This document shows, piece after piece, positions 43,881 through 54,950 of a DNA stretch of 64,000 nt. This stretch comes from Benincasa hispida (taxonomy: Eukaryota; Streptophyta; Magnoliopsida; Cucurbitales; Cucurbitaceae). The stretch covers positions 71,446,145 through 71,510,144 of the forward strand of contig NC_052360.1 of NCBI RefSeq assembly GCF_009727055.1, in the 5' to 3' direction. The notes under the pieces were generated by a model. The model worked only from the letters and a program-made list of their open reading frames with translations, was not told the DNA's origin and ran no database searches. Numbering within the stretch: the stretch's first letter is position 1; each line of letters starts with the position of its first letter. The position numbers and the translations under genes were made by a program.

Positions 43881-45645
43881 TAATAACTTGTAAAAATACA
43901 AGTTATTTATGCCACCTTATCTAGATATTGCGGCCAAAATTAGTAATTATGCGCCATTTGTATGAAAATTAGCCTAGTATTGCAATAATTATAAATGTTT
44001 GTGATTGCACCAACTAACACCAAAAAGATGAAAGCAAACCGAACTTTACTTTTTTTGCAGGAGACTAAGTCACCGCTTGCGCTCAAGGCTCATGAGAGAC
44101 TAATCAACGCATCTCTGTCACATTGCGCCCCTCAATCAACAATAAAGAGACGAATACTGCAATGGAGACGCAATGCATCAGTCGATTCGAGAACTGTGTT
44201 TCAACCGCATGCGATAATTAAAACAAACACCGCATGCGAACCTATGATCAAAAGATGTAGCTGAGCAATGCAAGAGTGGAGGATTGAGACACATGTACAA
44301 CTAACGGCTGTACAGAATTGACGGTCTGATTGCATAACAGAAGGAATAATATCCCTCCATCTTTGAAATTACCATAACCACAAGTAGGGACCAGAAGGCC
44401 AGAGTCAAAGATCTGCACCTATAAATCCCCACTGATTTTAGAGAAAAATGATGCTACTTGATACGGGGCTAAGTGCTACTAGATTGTAGAGAGAAGGCTA
44501 AGTTGAATGCTTAAGAGAAGAAATCCGGGAAGAAGACGAGATAAGGCCGAGAGGTGAATCTCAGATCCAACCTGCCAAACACTCAATCGGAAGCTCTGTG
44601 CAAAGATCCCTGCTACCGGTAGAGTAAGCCTAAGAGGGAAGCTCTTCCTACCATCAAATCCATCCAATCTGTCAAGCAGATCTCTATCGAATCCGTGTCA
44701 AGACATTGGCACTATTTATATCTATTCTATCTCTCTTTCATTGTGTATTTCATGTTTTCTTATTCTCTTCATTCAGATACCATGTATCAAACGCTTAGTA
44801 GAAATATTAAATGTTTCGATAGATTTCGTTTACCATTTTCTGTCTATTTCCGTTCACCCATCAATCACTTTCTCCATGATATCTTTGTCATCCTCTGATG
44901 AGCAATATGAATCACTAAGAACTTAATCTGTATTAAAGATACAAAATACGTTTAGCTAAAGCATGCTAGACAGCATCTTCACTTATGAGAGCAGAAGTGA
45001 AGGTGTCATTTTTATCTATCGAGAGAAGGTCAGGAGAATGCATTAACTAAAGTGAGTAGTACTTCCAGACATGGAAGCAACCTTGCGTTCATTACGTTAG
45101 TCTCTGTTTCACCACAGACATGTGGGAGCGCGGCCGATCACTGAGAGGTGTACGCCAAGAGAAGAATGGGACAGTATTTGTATCTTCAATCCAATTAAGA
45201 ACTTGCGTTGTTTATATTATTTATCTTTATCTTTCTATTCTGTTCATAAGACTTGAGCCTTACTCCCAGCATCTTGTACATGTAGTCTGTATCTTGTATC
45301 ATCTAGTTTAGGTTTACTGTCTTTTTATGTTTTTATCGCATCTTTACTGTTTTCCTGTATTTTATTGCAATTTATATACTTGTACAAACGCACTTTTAAA
45401 GATTGAAAACCTGGTCGCATGTATCATGAACATACCGCAATAACCTAAACCAATCCCCATGTTCGACCTCGGATCACACCAAGAAACTTGCGGTGGAATT
45501 ACACTTGGTTCCATTGTCAGGAAACTTGTGACAACGCATGGCATACTACAAGAACATCCATAATTAACACATAATTAGACGTAGTATCGCATCATTGTGA
45601 GAAATTCATATCATCCATCCAAACGCATTACATATACCTCAGTCA
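43881..45645 (+). mobile_element. Athila LTR inside the envelope-like ORF (solo LTR)
   Basis: Plus strand TAATAACTTGTAAAAATACA to about ATATACCTCA. It splits the minus-strand envelope-like ORF. I could not find a clear target duplication. Holds the imperfect hairpin at 44974-45005 and a homologue of the small ORF at 45071 with a stop at codon 10. Confidence 0.75.
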
Positions 45646-46867
45646 TGTGCTGGCAGAAGAGTTCATTTTGATGGGAGAGAAGGGAATGCATATCTGCAAG
45701 TTCAACAGCTAAGGTGGCAACGGTGGGTTGTGCCTGCGATGTTTCGCCATCATTGTTTTGGGGTTAAGCAGAAATGCCTTCACCCAAATCGTGTGGCTCA
45801 TCAACATGCGGCGGTGGAAAGGAAAATTGCGGTGACGATGAAGGTGAGGATGGAGCTATTGGATATGCGGTTGGAGAATCAGGGGCAAGGAGAAGGTTGG
45901 TGAAATGTTCGGAGAGTGGGGAGAATGGTTCTATGGTAGGGCTTGGAGGGCGAATGTTCAAAGGCAAAGGGACTAAGAGTTCTTGATCTTACGGTGATGG
46001 CTCTTGGACTTTTTCCTTTCCTTTGTCAACCTTGCACTGTTTCTTTGGTTTTGGCTGCTGCGGTGCATTTAAGTCGATCATTGGCCTTTTAGGTGGGAGT
46101 TCAGGGCAATGTAGGGAATCTTTGAGAAGAATTCTCAAAATATTGACATTGATGAGACCATGTACTTCCGACATTGGTTCCTCTTCAATATCCACACCTA
46201 GTGAGAGGCATAAGCTTGAGACTGTCCAAGGAAAGAAATATTGGCCTTTTATATGCCCCACAAAACCTCGAATCTATCTTGTGATCAACTAGCCCACGTA
46301 TAATGGAATGCTGCGTGCAATGCAGTTGCGCGCCATGATTCTTATCCCCTCAAAATTGTTTTGTCATGTGAAGTCGAGATGAGTCTTCGTTTCACCAAAT
46401 AAAACCCAAAGCCACGCTTTTGGAAGCAATGTCTTGGACGCAAGGGTTCTGATGCCTTTTAAGAAGACCGACCACTGAGTGCCCGGTTGCGTTAATACCT
46501 TCAGTGCATCTTCCATCTGCTCTTCTGTGGGATCATCAATGATTTTATTACTCGGTGCATCCAGGATGTTCTTCATTAGATATAATTCATATATGTTGTT
46601 TGCGCTGAAAGGCACCATTTCCCCTTTTCATGGTCAAAGCATCTTTGGTGCCCGGAGGCCATCCATTATAGAACTCTCGCACTGCCGTTGGGATGACGAT
46701 GGATGGACACTGGCAAAATGTTTCCAATCCATGTTCCAATACAACACTTGTGACCAAGTCCAGTAGTGGCATTGGCGTAGGGGGAATTCCATCCTCCATC
46801 ATCATATCATCATTCCTTCTTCTTGATGGTCGGTCTTACCCTTAGCCAAGCAGGCTCGCTGTCTTTC
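45646..46867 (-). pseudogene. Athila envelope-like (plant transposon-type) ORF
   Basis: Minus strand pieces in order: 46805-46587 (LVTSVVLEHGLETFCQCPSI, AVREFYNGWPPGTKDALTMK), 46618-46364 (NNIYELYLMKNILDAPSNKI, EEQMEDALKVLTQPGTQWSV, LLPKAWLWVLFGETKTHLDF), 46261-45989 (GHIKGQYFFPWTVSSLCLSL, KKQCKVDKGKEKVQ, basic) and 45967-45764 (Pro/Ser-rich). VREFY..., W......LP.AW and the late basic/Pro-rich tail follow the plant transposon-type domain in retroelement third ORFs. Frameshifts between pieces. No membrane segment seen. Confidence 0.6.
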
Positions 46868-48517
46868 TGATAAACTGTAGAATATACAAGTTATTTATAC
46901 TCCTATCTAGACTATTGCGGACTAAAAGAGAATAAATATGCCAATTGTATGGAATTAGCTAGAAATACAATAATTCTGAATATTGCAATTACACAGTACT
47001 AACATCATTAAGGATGGAAGAAAAGGAGAATTTTACTCTGTTTTGCACGAAACTAAGTCACCGCTTTGCGATTAAGCCAAGAAAAAGCTGACCACACATC
47101 TCTGTCACATTATGCCATCAATCAACCAATGAAAAGATGATTAAAGCAATGATGAGGTGCATGCGTAGTCAATCCAGAGCTGACTTTCCAATCGCATGCG
47201 GTAATAAAAACAACACTGCATTGCGAAACAATCGAAAGATGCAGCCAAGCAACGCAAATGCGGGGATTGATGCCACGATGTACGCCTACAGTTTCACTTC
47301 AAAAGAAATCAGGAGTCTCCCGGTTGACGAGGATTAAACATCAAGACGTTTGATCGACGACTGTCTAGATTGGTGACGCGCACTATTAAAGACTATGCTG
47401 GCAAGGTGGGAGAAAACAACATGACACATTGGTTCATCATCTTTTATAGTCGTGATGTGCAGATTTGACGGTCTGATTACATAACAAAGGAATAATATCC
47501 CTCCATCTTCGGAATGTCCATAACAACAAGTGGGGGACCACCAAGCCCGAATCAAAGATTTTCACCTATTAAATACCCCATAGAATTCACAAAAAAAAAA
47601 AAGGTTACTTGCATACTGGGGGTTAATTTGCTGCTATTATATTGATAAAAAGGCTAAGTTGAGTGTTAAACTGAAGAAATCCGGGAAGAAGAAGGCCGAG
47701 AGGTGAGTCTCAATGTTAATCTGCCAGATCCCCGCCGCGAAGCTCTATACTCAGATCCCTGCTACCGTTTGAGCAAGCCTGAGAGGGAAGCTCATCCTTC
47801 CACACGATCAATCCATTCCGGCAAGTAAATCTCCATCCAAATCGGTGCTGAGACGTTGGCACTTGTTTGTATTTATTTCTATCTCTTTTCATCATTGTAT
47901 CTCATCTTTTTTATCTCTTCATTCACACACCATGTATCAGACGCTAAATAGATATATTGAATGTCTCGATCGTTTTCATTACCACTTCTCTGTCTATTTT
48001 CGTTCCTTCATTTACGTTTTCTTCATGAAGTGTTCTTAAGCCCCTAGTAGTCAATATGGATTAAACGAGTACTAGATCTGTATTAAAGAGATAATTGCAT
48101 TTAGTTAGGGTATGCTAGATGGCATCTCCACCTATGAGAGCAAAAGTGAAGATGTCATTCTAATCTATCGAGAGAATGTCAGAAGAATACGTTAACGAGA
48201 GCGAGTAGTACTTCCAGAGATGGAAGAAACCTTGCATTCATTACGTTCGTCTCTGTTTCACCACAGACATGTGGGAATGCGACTAATCATTGAAAGGTGT
48301 ACGCTAAGGGAAAAACGGAACCGTACTTATAACTTTAATATAATTAAGGAACTTGCGATGTTTATATTGATTATCTTTCTCTTTTTGCTTCATACATAAG
48401 ACTTGTCATCGCATCATATGATTTATGTACAATCTTCACAGCCAGCCTTGCCCTCAGTATTTTGTATCATGGCGCCTGTATCTTGTACCATCTTATCTTA
48501 GGTTTACTCTATTTTAT
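46868..48517 (+). repeat. Athila LTR, 3' truncated
   Basis: Starts TGATAAACTGTAGAATATAC. Runs collinearly with the other LTRs through the hairpin (about 48120-48155) and the open small ORF 48220-48399 (59 codons) to TTAGGTTTACTC, then breaks into a microsatellite; the last 350-400 bp are missing. Confidence 0.8.
48220..48399 (+). CDS. Conserved small ORF inside Athila LTR (59 aa)
   Basis: MEETLHSLRSSLFHHRHVGM, then IIERCTLREKRNRTYNF and hydrophobic LAMFILIIFLFLLHT. Closest to the 83-codon versions at 18836 and 30386, but stops earlier. Open in a truncated, diverged LTR. Confidence 0.3.
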   Translation: MEETLHSLRSSLFHHRHVGMRLIIERCTLREKRNRTYNFNIIKELAMFILIIFLFLLHT

Positions 48518-48520
48518 TTT

Positions 48521-48560
<40 letters not shown>

Positions 48561-48584
48561 ACAACAACAACAACAACAACAACA
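48521..48584. repeat. Compound microsatellite (ATC)n(AAC)n
   Basis: About 13 ATC/CAT units followed by about 8 AAC/CAA units. Marks the broken end of the LTR and the start of sequence after gag. Confidence 0.95.
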
Positions 48585-48929
48585 CAAGCCACAAGGACTT
48601 TGCGGTAATAATTCTCCTCTTATTAAACAACCATTCACCAAAATTTAAGAATGCATTTAATATAGAAAAGTAAGGAAATTAAAGAGAGCACGGAAATTAA
48701 TGCAAATGAATTACATGAGAGATAATTTGATAAACAATAAGAGAAAATCTAAGGAAGCAATAAATAACAAAATTCATAAAGCATTAAAGAAGGTAATTAA
48801 GAAAGCAAGTAAACATAGAATTTAGAGATATGGACTGGAAGACAATTTCCCATGAAGAACGCAATCCACACCTCCACAGGCGGTCAAGCTTGCCTGCACA
48901 ATGTCGTCAAGGACATTGCTCCTTCCTGT
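48585..48929. other. AT-rich spacer after gag (inverted unit)
   Basis: Collinear with 27861-28200: AATTCATAAAG, ATAGAATTTAGAGATATGGACTGG and GCAATCCACACCTCCACAGGCG. No ORF. Pol is missing here too. Confidence 0.5.
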
Positions 48930-50433
48930 GAGATCCTAGGGCTTCAGAATTGCTTGGCAGCGTTCCAGGTGTTTTATTCCATAGTTCGGCTGCGAACTGC
49001 CCAACATGGATCGCCAAGTTTCTGAATGAAGATGCCTGCAACTACATTACAGGATCATTTTTCTCAATATATTGCTTGAGTAGGGACTCCAATGAATTTC
49101 TAGAGGTGTTTGAGAAAGATGGTTGGTTTTGCGGTTGTCTTTGATGACCTTGATTCTGGTTTTGGTGAAAAGGTGGAGGGTTTCCTCGATTCTCGGAGTT
49201 GTTGTTCTGATGGTTACTCGGCCCTCCTTGGTTATGATTTCCTCCCCAACCAAAGTTAGGGTGATTCTTCCAACCAGGATTATAAGTGTTGTTGTACGGA
49301 TTATTCTGGATAGCACACGCTTGCTGGGGGTTTGATGGGCACATTTCCACCGCATGGACCCCTCCACATTGGACGCAACTTATTGCGGCCACTTGTGTCG
49401 GCGCACTGGATGGCTGCATTCCTTGGGAGAAGGCACGTTGATTAATGCCATCGATTGTAGAAGATAGGGTCACCGTGGCTATCTATTGCAGCCAAAGTTG
49501 TCATTGTATCCACAGTTACAATGGCATTATCATTTTCTTCTTCTCTCTTGAGCCTCTTCCCTCCAATACCTCGTATCTACCCAGTATCCATATTCTGCGA
49601 GATGCGGTCCAATGATGGACCTTGGCTTCAGTGTATGTTTTATTTCATAAATCCTCTCGAAGTGGAGCTCAGCAATTGGCTTGCATGATCTGTTTCAAGG
49701 CCGTTATTGTAAAACTCATTTTCCATTCAGAACGCAATACAGGTTTATACTCGATATTGCCAGAACAATTCTTCCACCGATCTTTCCAAATCGCACCCAG
49801 GCAGTGGCTTAGGGTCTCGTTATTCATCTGCTCGAAGTCAGCACATCCTTTCGTCTTCTTGCGTTGACTGCTAGAGGAAGAACATTCTTTCAAAAACTGT
49901 TCCACAACTGATCCTAGGAAGTTATTTCATTTGGCCTCAAAGAATGAGCTTACCTCTTACTCATCCCTCAAGTGTTGTATGGAAGAGGTAAAAAGTTTCT
50001 GATACCTTCTGGGGTATACGCCAGGGATTGAGAAGTTACCGCACATCTCGACAAAATTGGTCAGATGGGCATGTGGGTCCTCACCTTGTAGACCACTAAA
50101 CTGCCCCGTATTCTGAATCATTTGGAGTATGAACGGCTTAATCTCAAAACATGCATTCTCCTCAACTATCGGACATGAAATTACAGGCAAGAAGTCATAG
50201 AGGTTGGGAGCTGCATAGTTCCTCATTGGGATGTTAGGGTCAGCGGCAAGAAAAACGACATCTTGCGCTGGCCGACTCACCCCTTGATTTGCTTCGGGTG
50301 CCACATTGTCATTGTTGTTGTTTTCTGCCATATTCACTCTTATGTGCCTTGCTCTGTTTTGACGTGCCCTTGCGTGAAATGTACGCTCGATCTTTGGGTT
50401 AGTTTCGAATTCTAGATCAGTTCTAGTACTCAT
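48930..50433 (-). pseudogene. Athila gag (inverted unit)
   Basis: Minus strand from ATG 50433: MSTRTDLEFETNPKIERTFH, MRNYAAPNLYDFLPVISCPI, FSGLQGEDPHAHLTNFVEMC, then frameshifts. 49905-49669 is a degraded middle. 49473-49042 has CVQCGGVHAVEMC (CCHC knuckle), Asn/Gln/Gly-rich sequence and SLESLLKQYIEKNDPV. Homologous to gag at 29680-28203. Stops and frame shifts; inactive. Confidence 0.85.
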
Positions 50434-50460
50434 AAACCGTCAGTCTATTCTTCGCGTTAA

Positions 50461-50575
50461 ACAGACAGTACAAAGAGATCTGTCCTGCAAAATACCACAA
50501 AAATACTCAACACTAACCATTTTGCAGTGTCTCTTTGTACTGGCTGTTTATCGCGAAGAGCAATCTGACGGTTTA
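50461..50575. repeat. Head-to-head junction of two Athila gag leaders
   Basis: Left arm (50461-50492) ACAGACAGTACAAAGAGATC... is the inverted copy of the right arm (50521-50552) ...CTCTTTGTACTGGCTGT. The symmetry continues into both gag genes (ACTCATAAACCGTCAG at about 50430, CTGACGGTTTATGAGT at 50565). The 28-bp spacer is leader sequence of the minus unit only. Confidence 0.85.
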
Positions 50576-51920
50576 TGAGTACTGGAATTGATCCGAAAAT
50601 TCTAAGTTGACCCAGAGATCAGGTTTATTTTTCACGCAAGAGCACATCGGGACCAAGTTAGGTGAAGAGGAAACATGGCTAATAATAATGAGGCATTCGA
50701 AGAGAATCAAAGGGAAAATTAGCTAGCACAAGACCTTGTATTTCTTGCTACTAACCGCAACATCCCAATGAGGAACTATGCGGCACCAAATTTTTATAAC
50801 TTCTTCCTCGGAATTTTAAGACCCACGGTTGAAGAGAATGCAAGTTTTGAGATAAGGTCGATAATGCTTCAAATGATTCAAAATGCAAGCCAATTCGGAG
50901 GTCTACAAGGAGAAGACCCGCATGCTCATTTGACCCATTTCGTAGAAATATGCAACGCATTCTCCATACCTTGTGTGACTCCAGAAGGAATCAGATTGTA
51001 TCTCTTCCCGTATACACTGCGGGATGAGGTAAGGAGGTAAGCTCAGTCATTAGAGCTAGATGAAATCAACGCATGGGATTAGTTGGTCGAGAGATTTATG
51101 AATAAATTCTTCCCTCTAGCCTTCAACACAAGGAGACGGAGGGATGTGTTGAATTTTGAAAAAAAGTGTTATGAAACTTTGAGCACCGCCTAGATGCGAT
51201 TCAGACAATTAGTGATGAACTATCCACACATTGGGATTCCCGATTGTGTTCTGATGGATACTTTTTATAATGGCTTGGATTGATCAACGCAAGCAGTTAC
51301 TGATGCCTCCGCGGCAAAAGGATTAATGGAAAAAACGTATATAGAAACGAAGATCATCTTAGATCACATTTTGCGAAATATAGATGAATGGTTAGATAAC
51401 GGGTATGAGGAAAGAGGTTCGGAACAAAGAAGAGTAGAAGATGCCATTGTACCAGCTGATACAATGAACACCCTTGTAGACCAGATGACCACAATGACCT
51501 CACTCCTTCAAGCTTCCTCCCTTAGAAATTTGGACGAACAAATTGAACCGCTTGCAATCGAACTTAAGAATAAATCGCCTGGTACGCTACCCAACAGTTC
51601 AGGAGCATTGGGGCCACGTGGTAAAGAACAATGTCAAGCAGTGACATTGAGAAGTGGTAAAACAATAGTCCCCATGTCACCTGTACCAGATTCAGTAACA
51701 TGACTAGTAGATTTAACCATCAACGATGACCCATGAACCATTAATGACAGAGTTACCAATTCAAAAGAAAGTACATCTACAAAGGATGAATCTCAACAAG
51801 ACTCTAAAGCAAAGTCAATGCAACCTCCAGCTCCTAAAACACAGTAAACACAAGACCTCAATGAACAGCCAATTGAACAGGAAGTACGGCGAGATCCTCC
51901 ACCTTTCCCCTCCAGGCTGA
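50575..51920 (+). pseudogene. Athila gag (plus unit)
   Basis: From ATG 50575 the frame stops after about 12 codons. 50768-51040 restores MRNYAAPNFYNFFLGILRPT, FGGLQGEDPHAHLTHFVEIC, EGIRLYLFPYTLRDEVRR. 51326-51703 has KTYIETKIILDHILRNIDEW and SSLRNLDEQIEPLAIELKNK, and lacks the zinc-knuckle segment, which lies between in the other copies. This is an internal deletion in addition to many stops. Confidence 0.82.
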
Positions 51921-52012
51921 GAAAGAAAGATGACAGCAAACAATTCCAGAGGTTCCTAGATGTACTCCGACAATTTCATATTAACATTCCCTTAATAGAA
52001 GTGTTGGAATAG

Positions 52013-52510
52013 ATGCCGAGCTATGTGAAATTCCTCAAGGACATACTTGCCAACAAGAGAAAGATCAGCGAGAATGAAACAGTTACATTAACATATGAGT
52101 GCAGTGCGCAGTTTCAAAACAACATCCCCACCAAAATGAAAGATCTCGAGAGTTTCACATTGCCCTACTCAATAGGGAGAAAGAAGGTCAGAAATGCGTT
52201 GTGTGATTTGGGGGTGAGTATAAACTTAATGCCTTTGTCAATCTTCAAAAAGTTGAATATCGGCAACGCAAGACCAACTACAATTACATTGCAGTTGGCC
52301 GATAGATCAATAACGCATCCCGAGGGCAAAATAGAGGATGTACTTGTGCAAGTAGATAAGTTCATCTTCCCTGCTGACTTTATCATATTAGACTATGAAG
52401 TTGAAATGTTGAGGGCTATCATCTTAGGGTCGCCATTTTTTACAAAGGGCGAGCACTGTCGATGTACAAAAAGGAGACTTACCATTCGGGGTCGACAATC
52501 AGCAAGTTAA
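52013..52510 (+). pseudogene. Athila aspartic protease region
   Basis: MPSYVKFLKDILANKRKISE, then FTLPYSIGRKKVRNALCDLG with VSINLMP: the retropepsin active-site motif, usually DLGASI, here DLGVSI, so Ala is Val. Continues LNIGNARPTTITLQLADRSI, PEGKIEDVLVQVDKFIFPAD and AIILGSPFFTKG, the flap and C-terminal ILGRPF motif. A frameshift follows at about 52450. It would cut the Gag-Pol polyprotein in an active element. Confidence 0.85.
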
Positions 52511-53540
52511 GGTTAGTGTTCTCAACACGTTGAAAATACCCAAGTATATGAAAAATTTGTCAATATGTTGAGGAATTGCAAGAAGAACTTGGCAACCATC
52601 CTGAAGAATCAAAGATGGGGTTTTTGGATCGGCGCATATGTGGGAGGAAAATTATGCCGCAATTCAAAAATTTGAGTCGATTTTTGAAAACACTCAAGTT
52701 ATCTGAACGAACAACGCAATGTACTAAGCCATCTTTAGAAGAACCACCCATGTTAGAGTTGAAGCCATTGCCAGTGCACCAAATAATGTGTATTTAGGAG
52801 GCAATAACACTTTACCGGTTATTATATCTGCCTCGTTGAGCAAAGATAAGAAGGAAGCACTTATCCAGATCCTGAAAAACAACGCAAAGGCTTTGGGATG
52901 GACCTTGGCGGACATTCGAGGAATCAGTCCCTCGTATTGCATGCACAAGATTCGTCTGGAATAAGGAAAAACAGGATCTAGAGAAAGGCAACGTCGTTTG
53001 AACCCTTCCATGAGAGAGGTTGTGAAGAAGGAGATAGTGAAGTGGCTTGATACAGGTGTCATTTACCTTATATCTGATAGCAGCTGGGTAAGCCCAGTGA
53101 AATGCATTCCAAAGAAAGGGGGAATGACAGTCGTCACCTACAACAAGAATGAATTAATCAAATGTTAGATTGACTTGTGGGGAACAAGTTCTTTTGTTTT
53201 CTTGACGACTACTCAGGGTACAACCAAATTGCAATTGCGTTGAAAGATCAAGATAAAACAACTTTACGTGCCCCTTTAACACATTTGCATTCCATCGCAT
53301 GCCCTTTGGACTCTGTAATGCACCAGGTACCTTCCAACGATGTATGATGGCAATATTTTCAGATTTCCTAGAGGAGTCAGTCAAGGTATTTATGGATGAT
53401 TTTTTAGTTTTTGGCAATATTTAGGACTCATATTTATCAAATTAAAGTCTTAAAGAGATGTGTGGAAACTAATCTTGTTCTAAACTGGGAGAAATGCCAC
53501 TTTATGGTGGTGGTAACTTGGAAATTGCGTCGATTTTTGC
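52511..53540 (+). pseudogene. Athila reverse transcriptase, degenerate
   Basis: In broken frames: ALGWTLADIRGISPSYCMHK, LNPSMREVVKKEIVKWLDTG, ISDSSWVSPVKCIPKKGGMT, then, frameshifted, the DNA for the FMDDF active site (TTTATGGATGATTTT at 53388). Several small deletions between these blocks. RNase H is almost absent: the sequence after about 53500 jumps to the end of the domain (NKVADHLSRLEN). Confidence 0.8.
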
Positions 53541-54950
53541 TTGATCAACTTCCAATCCTGCTTTGATATTTTGAACAAGGGCACCGAGAACAAAGTCGCA
53601 GATCATCTATCAAGATTAGAAAATTGTGAGGTTCAGGAGAAAGAAAAAGACATTGAGGAAAGATTCCCTGATGAACTGCTGATGTCGGTATGCGTTAATG
53701 TTCCATGGTATGCAGACATTGTAAACTTCATAGTTTGCTGCCAAATACCCGAAGACTACACGTGCCAGCAGAAGAAGAAGCTGAGACATGACGTCAAGTT
53801 TTATTTCTGGGATGACCCTTTTTTGTATCAACTTGGATCTGATCATATCTTGCGTCGATGCGTTCCTAAGCATGAGGCCAAGCACATTTTGGAGCTTTGT
53901 CATGAGTCCCCTTATGGAGGACATTTTGGGGGGTAGCGGACCGTCGCAAAAGTACTACAGAGTGGCTATTTTTGGCAAACACTATTCAAGGATGCCTATG
54001 CCCATGTTGTGCAGTGCGATAGATCCCAGAGAACATCGAAAATGACTAGAAGAAATGAAATGCCCTTGACTTCAATCATGGAAATTGAATTATTTGATGT
54101 ATGGGGAATCGAATTTATGGGCCCTTTTCCGCCTTCAGAAGGGCATCAATACATCCTGGTCGCGGTTGACTATGTATCAAAGTTGGTTGAGGTCATCAAG
54201 AAGAATATTTTTACCCAATATGGAATGCCCTGGGCCTTAATCAGTGATGAGGGCTCACATTTCATCAACCACATAATCACCTACCTGTTGACTAAGTTTA
54301 ATGTCAGCCACAGAGTTGCAACTGCATACCACCCACAAACAAATAGGCAAGCAGAAATTTCTAACTGAAAGATAAAAACTATCTTGGAGAAGGTAGTCAG
54401 TACCTCCAGGAAGGATTGGTCACCCAAGCTCGATGAAGCACTGTGGGCATATAGGACTGCCTTTAAAACTCCAATTGGCATGTCCCCATATGCTCTGGTC
54501 TTTGGAAAAGCTTGTCATCTGCCTCTCGAGTTGGAACACAAGGCAATGTAGGCAAGCAAGAAGCTAAAATTTGATCTAGCAAACGCGGGGAACGTCCGAA
54601 AGTTGCAATTGAACCAGCTGGTCAAGTGGCGAATGAACGCCTACGAAAATGCCAAGCTCTATAAGGAGAGAACCAAGAAATGGCATGATGACCGCATAAA
54701 CAATAGAACATTCTTCGAGGGTCAATAGGTACTTCTGTTTAACGCGTGTTTTCGATTGTTTCCAGGGAAGTTGAAGTCCCGCTGGTCTCGACCATTCCGC
54801 ATCAAAACTATCTTCCCCCATGGCGTAGTGGAGCTCACAACCGAAGATGGGAGCAATGCATTTAATGTCAATGGTCAACGAATGAGGCCCTATAATGGGG
54901 GTGACGTGGATCAACGCATGGAGACCATCAACTTAGGAAAGCAGGATTAA
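53541..54950 (+). pseudogene. Athila integrase
   Basis: [57 protein letters not shown], then zinc-domain sequence with CDRSQRTS, where the second Cys of the CxxC pair is Ser. Core: [20 protein letters not shown] (first catalytic Asp is Glu), [12 protein letters not shown] (second Asp kept), ATAYHPQTNRQAEISN (Glu kept). About 48 bp are missing before IKKNIFTQYG compared with 59020-59100. Then [27 protein letters not shown], a stop, and SRWSRPFRIKTIFPHGVVEL to 54950. At least three stops. Confidence 0.88.
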
